The position numbers and the translations under genes were made by a program. This document shows positions 55,418 through 61,328 of a stretch of 64,000 nucleotides of DNA, one piece after another. Origin of the DNA: Sinosporangium album (GTDB taxonomy: Bacteria > Actinomycetota > Actinomycetes > Streptosporangiales > Streptosporangiaceae). The stretch spans positions 62,001 to 126,000 of the forward strand of contig NZ_FNCN01000014.1 of the NCBI RefSeq assembly GCF_900100605.1, written 5' to 3'. The notes under the pieces were generated by a model, which saw nothing but the letters and a program-made list of their open reading frames with translations, was not told where the DNA came from and searched no databases. Every line of letters starts with the position of its first letter. Position 1 is the first letter of the stretch.

Positions 55418-57096
55418 TTGAGATCCGCGTCGTCGGCCCGTTGGACCCAGGCGGCGAAGGTCTCACCGTCGGTCTTCTGCGCCTCGAAGTTGCGGACCAC
55501 CCTCTCCACGTAGTCCGGCAGCTCCTCGGCGGTGGCCTTGAGCCCGCGGACCTTCTTGCCGAAGGTCGGGTTGAGCCCGACGGACCCGCCGAGGTGGATC
55601 TGGAAGCCCTCCACCTGCTCGCCCTGGTCGTTGACCACGAGCTGGCCCTTCAGGCCGATGTCGGCCACCTGGATGCGGGCGCAGGAGTTGGGGCAGCCGT
55701 TCACGTTGATCGTGAGCGGGTCCTTGAAGTCCGGAAGCCGCTGCTCCAGCTCGTCGATGAGCCCGCTCGCCAGGTTCTTGGTCTCGACGATGGCGAGCTT
55801 GCAGTACTCGATGCCGGTGCACGCCATCGTCTGGCGGCGGAACGTCGAGGGGTTGACCTGCAGGTCGGCCGCCTCAAGCTCGGCCACCAGGCTGTCGACC
55901 CGGTCCGGGGCGACGTCGAGGATGACCATCTTCTGCTCGACCGTCGTGCGCACCCGCGACGAGCCGTGCCGCTCGGCGATGTCGGCGATCAGGTGCAGGG
56001 TGTCACCGTCGAGACGCCCCACCCTGGGGGCGAAGCCCACATAGAAGTTGCCGTCGCGCTGCGGGTGGACGCCCACGTGGTCGCGGCGCCCGCCGCGGGG
56101 TGGCGCGGGGGCCGGGCCGTCGGGCAGGGCGTAGCCGAGGTATTCCTTCTCCAGGATCTCCCGGAACTTCTCCGGCCCCCAGTCGTTGACCAGGAACTTG
56201 ATGCGGGCCCTGTGGCGCAGCCTGCGGTAGCCGTAGTCGCGGAACACCCCGCAGACGCCCGCGTAGACCTCGGGCACCCGCTCCTCGCTGACGAAGGTGC
56301 CGAGGCGCTTGCCGAACATGGGGTTGGTGGACAGGCCGCCGCCCACCCACAGGTCGTAGCCGCGCTCACCGGCCTCGTTGACCACGCCCACGAACGCCAC
56401 GTCGTTGATCTCGTGGACGGTGCAGTGGGCGGAGCACCCGCTGACGGCCCCCTTGAACTTGCGGGGGAGGTTGGAGAAGGCGGGGTCGCCGATGTAGCGC
56501 TCGAGGATCTGAGCGATCGGCTCGGTGCCGTCGATGGTCTCGTCGGCATCGATGCCGGCCAGCGGACATCCGATCACGACACGCGGGGTGTCGCCGCACG
56601 CCTCCGTGGTGGACAGGCCGACCGCCTCCAGGGCCTCCCAGATGGCCGGGACGGATTCGACCTCGATCCAGTGCAACTGGATGTTCTGCCGGTCGGTGAC
56701 GTCGGCGGTGCCCCTGCCGTACTTGTTGGAGATGTCGGCGATCACCCGAAGCTGTTCGAGGCTCAGCTGCCCACCGTCGATGCGGACGCGCAGCATGAAA
56801 TAGCGGTCGTCGAGCTCCTCGGGCTCAAGGATCGCGGTCTTGCCGCCGTCGATGCCCGGGCGCCGCTGGGTGTAGAGGCCGAACCAGCGGAAACGGCCCC
56901 GCAGGTCGGAGGGGTCGATCGAGTCGAAACCCCCCTTGGAGTAGATGTCGATGATCCGCTGGCGGACGTTGAGTCCGTCGTCGTTCTTCTTGTTCTCCTC
57001 GTTCTTGTTGAGGGGCTCGCGATAACCGAGTGCCCATTGGCCTTCGCCCTTGGGTCGCTTGTGGTGCCGGCTGGCTGGCCTGGCCGGGGTCGTCAT
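55414..57096 (-). CDS. sir: Ferredoxin-type sulfite reductase
   Basis: 560 residues from ATG 57096 (AAGGA 7 bases upstream; upstream in-frame ATGs exist). It reduces sulfite to sulfide with siroheme and a 4Fe-4S cluster bound by the Cys of TMACTGIEYCKLAIVE (about 440) and VNGCPNSCARIQ (about 480). The Tyr-Cys pairing seen in actinobacterial enzymes is possible in CTGIEYCK. DVTDRQNIQLHWIE and VIGCPLAGID are other landmarks. First of the sulfur operon, 144 bases after the leader peptide. Confidence 0.96.
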   Translation of the reverse strand: MTTPARPASRHHKRPKGEGQWALGYREPLNKNEENKKNDDGLNVRQRIIDIYSKGGFDSIDPSDLRGRFRWFGLYTQRRPGIDGGKTAILEPEELDDRYFMLRVRIDGGQLSLEQLRVIADISNKYGRGTADVTDRQNIQLHWIEVESVPAIWEALEAVGLSTTEACGDTPRVVIGCPLAGIDADETIDGTEPIAQILERYIGDPAFSNLPRKFKGAVSGCSAHCTVHEINDVAFVGVVNEAGERGYDLWVGGGLSTNPMFGKRLGTFVSEERVPEVYAGVCGVFRDYGYRRLRHRARIKFLVNDWGPEKFREILEKEYLGYALPDGPAPAPPRGGRRDHVGVHPQRDGNFYVGFAPRVGRLDGDTLHLIADIAERHGSSRVRTTVEQKMVILDVAPDRVDSLVAELEAADLQVNPSTFRRQTMACTGIEYCKLAIVETKNLASGLIDELEQRLPDFKDPLTINVNGCPNSCARIQVADIGLKGQLVVNDQGEQVEGFQIHLGGSVGLNPTFGKKVRGLKATAEELPDYVERVVRNFEAQKTDGETFAAWVQRADDADLK

Positions 57097-57240
57097 GTGC
57101 GCGTCCTTCATCTCAAAGGGATCTCGGCGTCGTGGACGCGCGGCACAGGCGACCTCCCGGCTCATCGTCGAGTGCGGGGGTCAAGGGTGAGATTCAAGAC
57201 ACCTGGCGCGCGCCCTGCTGAAGACAGACGGGTGCGGATA

Positions 57241-57309
57241 TCAACGGGCGTCGCAACAGATGGCACTGCGGACACGCAGGAAGTCGACGTGGCGTCGCAC
57301 GACGAGCAT
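57241..57309 (-). CDS. Cysteine leader peptide before the sulfur operon
   Basis: 22 codons from an ATG at 57309 (an in-frame ATG at 57324 gives 27). It ends RRHVDFLRVRSAICC-D-A-R, the pattern of the short actinobacterial leader peptides (RRHVDxxRxxSAxC) upstream of sulfur-metabolism genes. The adjacent Cys codons near its end should slow ribosomes when cysteinyl-tRNA is scarce. Followed by 144 bases of leader up to sir. This is recognition from memory of the family, but the match is close. Confidence 0.85.
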   Translation of the reverse strand: MLVVRRHVDFLRVRSAICCDAR

Positions 57310-57606
57310 CGGGTCCGTAGGCATGCCCAAAACCATACCTGGCACGACTGGAATGTCCAATGCCGGGTCCACCATTCGGATGGGCGCCGGTCCGGGCGGC
57401 CTCGCCGGGACGTACGCACCTCCCGTGATGTGGGCCGGGGCCCGCATCGCCTGCGCCGGCGGGCATCCGGGGGTCTTTCGGCGGAGTCCAACGATCTTCC
57501 AGGGCCGCGGACGGGGGCCTGACGGGCCTTTGACGGGCCTTTGACGGGTACGGAAAAAATTCCTGATGGGCGCAGGGATGCAAGGTGTGGCAATACCGTT
57601 AGGTCC
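57310..57606. other. Intergenic region between leader peptide and BrkB genes
   Basis: 297 bases with both promoters. Short GC-rich inverted repeats occur, but no further gene. The stretch around 57520-57600 (tandem GACGGGCCTTT units, then AAAAAATTCC) lies just before the rightward gene. Confidence 0.4.
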
Positions 57607-58584
57607 ATGACGTCCACGGAGGCGCCCACGCCCGCGACACGCCGCAAGGAACGTGTGTCGCGGCGGGCTGCGATCCGCGCCAGGGCGGGGCTCACGTGGG
57701 TGCGCGGCACGGACGCCTGGGAGCTCCTGCGCTCGACCACGATGGCCGGTGTCACCTACCGCGTCACCGGCCTGGCCGGAGAGGCGGCCTTCTTCGCCCT
57801 GCTGTCGCTTCCCCCCTTCGTGCTGGGGCTGGTCGGTGTGCTGGCCCATCTGAGCACCGTGCTCGGGGAGTCGACCGTGGTCGAGATCCGCGGCTGGGTA
57901 GAGCAGCAGGCCCATCTGCTGTTCACCGACAACGCCGTCGACAGGGTGGTCACGCCTCTGATCGACGACGTGCTCAGAGGCGTGGACCAAGGCACGGTGT
58001 CGCTGATCTCCCTGGGGTTCGTGTTATCGCTGTGGTCGGGGTCGCGGGCGCTGTTCGTGTATGTGGACTTGATCTCGGTGGCCTACGGCCTGGGCGAGGA
58101 GCGCGGCATCATCCGCACCAGGCTCATGTCCTTCGGGCTCTACCTCGTCGCCCTGCTGATCGGCATCACCGTCATGCCGGTGCTGGTGGTCGGGCCGACC
58201 CTGCTGTCGGCGGCGCTGCCGAGCCAGGTGGCGTGGATCAGCCTGCTCTACTGGCCGGTCGTGGTCGCCGGCTCGGTGCTGTTCTTGACGCTTCTTTACC
58301 ATGTCAGCGTGCCTGTGCGCACCCGGTGGTGGCGCGAGTTGCCAGGAGCGGTGCTCGCGTTGTTCATTTGGATTGTGTGCGCCGCCGTACTCCGGGCGGT
58401 GCTGGCCGCGTGGTTCAGTCCCCTGTCGGTGTACGGCTCGCTCGCCGCGCCGGTGGCCGTTCTGCTGTGGCTCTACATCACGGCGCTGGCCGTGCTCATC
58501 GGGGCCACCCTCAACGCCGAGGTGGACAGGTTGTGGCCGGTGCAGGGGACCGCTCGCACAGGTCGCGGGTCCGCTATCGTCTAG
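57607..58584 (+). CDS. YihY/BrkB-family membrane protein
   Basis: 325 residues. A charged N-terminus is followed by GEAAFFALLSLPPFVLGLVGVLAHL, SLISLGFVLSLWSGSRALFVYVDLISVAYG and six or so helices, ending with LWLYITALAVLIGATLNAEVDRLWP, the conserved family motif. YihY/BrkB proteins were once called ribonuclease BN; their role in the envelope is not established. Monocistronic; its stop overlaps the start of the ZTP riboswitch. Confidence 0.92.
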   Translation: MTSTEAPTPATRRKERVSRRAAIRARAGLTWVRGTDAWELLRSTTMAGVTYRVTGLAGEAAFFALLSLPPFVLGLVGVLAHLSTVLGESTVVEIRGWVEQQAHLLFTDNAVDRVVTPLIDDVLRGVDQGTVSLISLGFVLSLWSGSRALFVYVDLISVAYGLGEERGIIRTRLMSFGLYLVALLIGITVMPVLVVGPTLLSAALPSQVAWISLLYWPVVVAGSVLFLTLLYHVSVPVRTRWWRELPGAVLALFIWIVCAAVLRAVLAAWFSPLSVYGSLAAPVAVLLWLYITALAVLIGATLNAEVDRLWPVQGTARTGRGSAIV

Positions 58585-58654
58585 GACGCGACCGGCGCAT
58601 CGAGGTGGGGCACCACCGGGGAGCTGAGACGCGGGGACCGAGCGCCTGGGTCCT
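58583..58654 (+). promoter_or_regulatory. ZTP riboswitch (pfl motif) before glyA
   Basis: AGGAC (58583-58587) can pair with GTCCT (58650-58654) to form P1. Between them are the conserved segments GACCGGC, CCACCGGGGAGC and GCGCCTGGGTC, the ZTP/pfl riboswitch signature. This class senses ZMP/ZTP, which accumulates when 10-formyl-tetrahydrofolate is scarce, and activates folate and one-carbon genes; glyA is a classic target. The expression platform should lie in 58655-58700, which carries the glyA ribosome site. Confidence 0.85.
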
Positions 58655-58702
58655 CGCGCGACAACCAGGACCATTCGCGGGATATCACATCAAGGAGGGG
58701 CA

Positions 58703-59950
58703 ATGAGCCTCGCTCAGGTAGACCCGGAGATCGCCGGTCTCATCGCCGCTGAGGAGCGCAGGCAGGCCGACACGGTCAAGCTGATCCCTTCGGAGAACTA
58801 CGTCTCCAAGGCGGTCCTCGAGGCCACCGGCACTGTCCTCACCAACAAATACTCCGAGGGTTACGCGGGCAAGCGCTACTACGAGGGCCAGCAGGTCATC
58901 GACCAGGTCGAGACCCTCGCGGTCGAGCGTGCCAAGGCCCTGTTCGGCGTCAACCACGCCAACGTGCAGCCCTACTCCGGTTCGCCCGCCAACCTGGCGA
59001 TCTATCTCGCCTTCCTCAAGCCGGGCGACACCGTCCTCGGCATGGGGCTTCCCTTCGGCGGCCACCTCACCCACGGCTGGTCGGTGTCGGCCACCGGCAA
59101 GTGGTTCAACCCGGTCCGCTACAGCGTGCGCCAGGACACCGGCCGCATCGACTTCGACGAGGTCCGCTCCCTCGCGCTGGAGCACCGGCCCAAGCTGATC
59201 TTCTGCGGTGGCACGGCCATCCCGCGCACGATCGACTTCCCGGCCTTCGCCGAGATCGCCCGTGAGGTCGGCGCGGTGCTCGCGGCCGACATCGCCCACA
59301 TCGCCGGCCTCGTCGCCGGCGGCGCCCACCCCTCGCCCGTGGGCCACGCCGATGTGATCTCCACCACGACGCACAAGACGCTGCGCGGCCCCCGCGGCGC
59401 CATGCTCATGGCCGACTCCGACGAGCACGCCACCGCTCTCAACAAGGCCGTGTTCCCCGGCCTGCAGGGCGGCCCGCACAACCACACCACCGCGGCCATC
59501 GCGGTGGCGCTCAAGGAGGCCTCGACCGACGCGTTCAAGGCATACGCCCACCAGGTGGTCGCCAACGCCAAGGCCCTCGCCGACGAGCTTCTCGCCCGCG
59601 GGTTCGACCTCGTCTCCGGCGGCACCGACAACCACCTGATCCTGATCGACCTCACCTCCAAGGGCGTCGCGGGCAAGCCCGCCGCCCAGGCGCTCGACCG
59701 GGCAGGGCTGGAGACCAACTACAACTCGGTGCCCTACGACCCGCGCAAGCCGTTCGACCCGTCCGGCATCCGCATCGGCACCCCGTCGGTGACGAGCCGC
59801 GGCATGGGCGAGGCCGAGATGCGCCAGATCGGCGCGTGGATGGACGAGGTCGTCACCGCTCTCGCCAAGGGCGACGCCGAGGATGTCATCGCCCGTGTCC
59901 ACAGCGAGGTGAGCGAGCTCACCGCCGGCTTCCCGACTCCGGGGCTGTAG
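58703..59950 (+). CDS. glyA: Serine hydroxymethyltransferase
   Basis: 415 residues, ATG with AGGAGGGG upstream. SENYVSKAVLEATGTVLTNKYSEGYAGKRYYEGQ, HVQPYSGS-type region, and the PLP lysine in ISTTTHKTLRGPRG (K225). It converts serine and tetrahydrofolate to glycine and methylene-tetrahydrofolate. Under the ZTP riboswitch, it should be induced when folate is limiting. Monocistronic, with a hairpin terminator behind. Confidence 0.97.
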   Translation: MSLAQVDPEIAGLIAAEERRQADTVKLIPSENYVSKAVLEATGTVLTNKYSEGYAGKRYYEGQQVIDQVETLAVERAKALFGVNHANVQPYSGSPANLAIYLAFLKPGDTVLGMGLPFGGHLTHGWSVSATGKWFNPVRYSVRQDTGRIDFDEVRSLALEHRPKLIFCGGTAIPRTIDFPAFAEIAREVGAVLAADIAHIAGLVAGGAHPSPVGHADVISTTTHKTLRGPRGAMLMADSDEHATALNKAVFPGLQGGPHNHTTAAIAVALKEASTDAFKAYAHQVVANAKALADELLARGFDLVSGGTDNHLILIDLTSKGVAGKPAAQALDRAGLETNYNSVPYDPRKPFDPSGIRIGTPSVTSRGMGEAEMRQIGAWMDEVVTALAKGDAEDVIARVHSEVSELTAGFPTPGL

Positions 59951-59987
59951 AACCTCCGGGTCCGTTCACCCATACGGTCCGTACGGC

Positions 59988-60017
59988 GGCGCGGGTCTCC
60001 CTCGGGAGGTCCGCGCC
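59988..60017 (+). terminator. Hairpin after glyA
   Basis: GGCGCGG pairs with CCGCGCC and, inside it, CTCCC with GGGAG, 38 bases after the stop. No T-tract follows. It is probably the glyA terminator. Confidence 0.6.
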
Positions 60018-60041
60018 GTCGGTGTCTTCAGCCCCGTTCCC

Positions 60042-60083
60042 GTGGTCCCGTTGCGGTGGTCCCGTTGCGGTGGTCCGGTCGCC
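60042..60083. repeat. 14-bp tandem repeat (GTGGTCCCGTTGCG)
   Basis: Two perfect units and a diverged third between glyA and the toxin-antitoxin genes. Outside coding sequence. Confidence 0.7.
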
Positions 60084-60157
60084 GTGGCAGGGGTGACGAG
60101 GCGCGACTCTAATCGCCGCACTCCATGCAAAAACGACGGGACTTTGTTCGCGTAAGC

Positions 60158-60206
60158 GTCCACGTGGACCATGTGAGTATGACTACATTACCCTCGTGAG
60201 TATGAC
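60158..60206. promoter_or_regulatory. Operator region of the toxin-antitoxin pair
   Basis: The perfect palindrome GTCCACGTGGAC (60158-60169) is followed by GTGAGTATGAC at 60173-60183, which recurs at 60196-60206 spanning the antitoxin GTG start. The arrangement fits autoregulation by a ribbon-helix-helix antitoxin. Confidence 0.6.
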
Positions 60207-60435
60207 CAAGAAGATCACGATCAGCCTGCCCGACGATCTGGCGGAGGAGGCCCAGCGGTCGGGTAACGCTTCTGGCTATATCGCACATGCCCTGCGCGAA
60301 CAGCGGAGGATCAGAAACGGCATGGCGGCCCTCGACCGCCTGTTCGGGGCCGGCTGGCAGGAGCAGGTCAGCGACTCCGACCGGCGGCGCGCCGAGAGCC
60401 TGTTCGACGAAGCACACCGGCAGGAGGCGGGGTGA
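60196..60435 (+). CDS. Antitoxin, ribbon-helix-helix type
   Basis: 79 residues from a GTG at 60196 (ATG 60202 is an alternative). KKITISLPDDLAEEAQRSG is the ribbon-helix-helix start; SGYIAHALREQRRI continues the fold and the acidic C-terminal tail (SDSDRRRAESLFDEAHRQEAG) would bind the toxin. Its stop overlaps the toxin start (GTGA). It probably represses its own operon through the direct repeats upstream. Confidence 0.8.
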   Translation: MSMTKKITISLPDDLAEEAQRSGNASGYIAHALREQRRIRNGMAALDRLFGAGWQEQVSDSDRRRAESLFDEAHRQEAG

Positions 60436-60875
60436 GGGCCGATGGGGGAGACGACGGGCTGACCGGCCACATCCTGGACCTCGCGGCCGTCTGGCATTTA
60501 CTCGACGGCAAAAGCCAATACGGTCGCGAGATCGTGCGGCAGTCTGTCATGCGCAACACCACGCTGCTGCTGCCCGCCCTCGCCGCCGAGCACCTGGCCG
60601 CCATGCGGCCCGAGCAGGCCGAAGGACTGCTCGCGGTGCCGGTGGTCACCATAGGAGCCCTGACCGAGGCCGACGCCGTCGGCGCGGGCCGGGTCGGGGC
60701 GCAGATGCTGGAGAACCTTCGCAGAGTTCCCCGCGCGGTCGACGCCGAGCTTCCGGCCGTGCTCGCCGGGGCTCATGCCGTACTCCTGTCGGAGGCCCGG
60801 GGCGGATGGCGGGTCATCACCGCGGCACCGTCCCTCTACGACGGGCTCGGCGTGCGCCTGGAGATCCTTCCCTAG
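60432..60875 (+). CDS. Toxin, PIN-domain-like (VapC type)
   Basis: 147 residues, GTG start after AGGAGG. HILDLAAVWHLLDG gives a first acidic residue, LAAEHLAAM a Glu, PRAVDAELPAVLAGAHAV a third and RVITAAPSLYDGL the end strand: the VapC order, though the last part lacks the usual acidic pair. With the antitoxin it forms a type II system, in which PIN toxins cleave RNA. The divergence of the terminal motif leaves activity uncertain. Confidence 0.6.
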   Translation: MRADGGDDGLTGHILDLAAVWHLLDGKSQYGREIVRQSVMRNTTLLLPALAAEHLAAMRPEQAEGLLAVPVVTIGALTEADAVGAGRVGAQMLENLRRVPRAVDAELPAVLAGAHAVLLSEARGGWRVITAAPSLYDGLGVRLEILP

Positions 60876-61328
60876 CGCCGGCGGCGGCTCGGCGGACGTG
60901 CGCCGTCCGACGGCGGGGTCTCGCTGATTCGCGGCAGTCCACGGGGATCGTTCCGTTGAACGGTTGTACTGGGCCATGCGCCGGCAATGCGATGTCCAGA
61001 ATCCGATAGAGGGCGCTTTTCTAGTCGGGTGTTTTTCGCCTCTCGGTCGAGGCTGCGTTTCCATCGGGTGATGTTTAGAACGCGGTAAAGGTGTTTTCCC
61101 GCTGGGAGGCGTGCCCCGGGCCGTATCTCCGCCTTAAAGAACAGTCAAGATCGGATACGATCTGGGATTTGTTCCGCAAGGAGCGCTCCAGAATCTCTTG
61201 ATTTTATTTCTTGCCATTTTACAGCGGTCCACATATTGCAATATTCACACCGTCGGTCCACGATTCTCCAGCGATTTGTAAGATCAATCACTTCGTCCCG
61301 GGCTACCGCCTGGCGTGAAGGAGATCGT
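60876..61328. other. Intergenic region before the subtilase-like gene
   Basis: 453 bases. The right 200 (61135-61328) are strikingly A/T-rich for this genome and hold the inverted repeat AGATCG-GATA-CGATCT (61148-61163) and the perfect palindrome ATATTGCAATAT (61233-61244). These mark a regulated promoter. No gene is seen. Confidence 0.55.
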
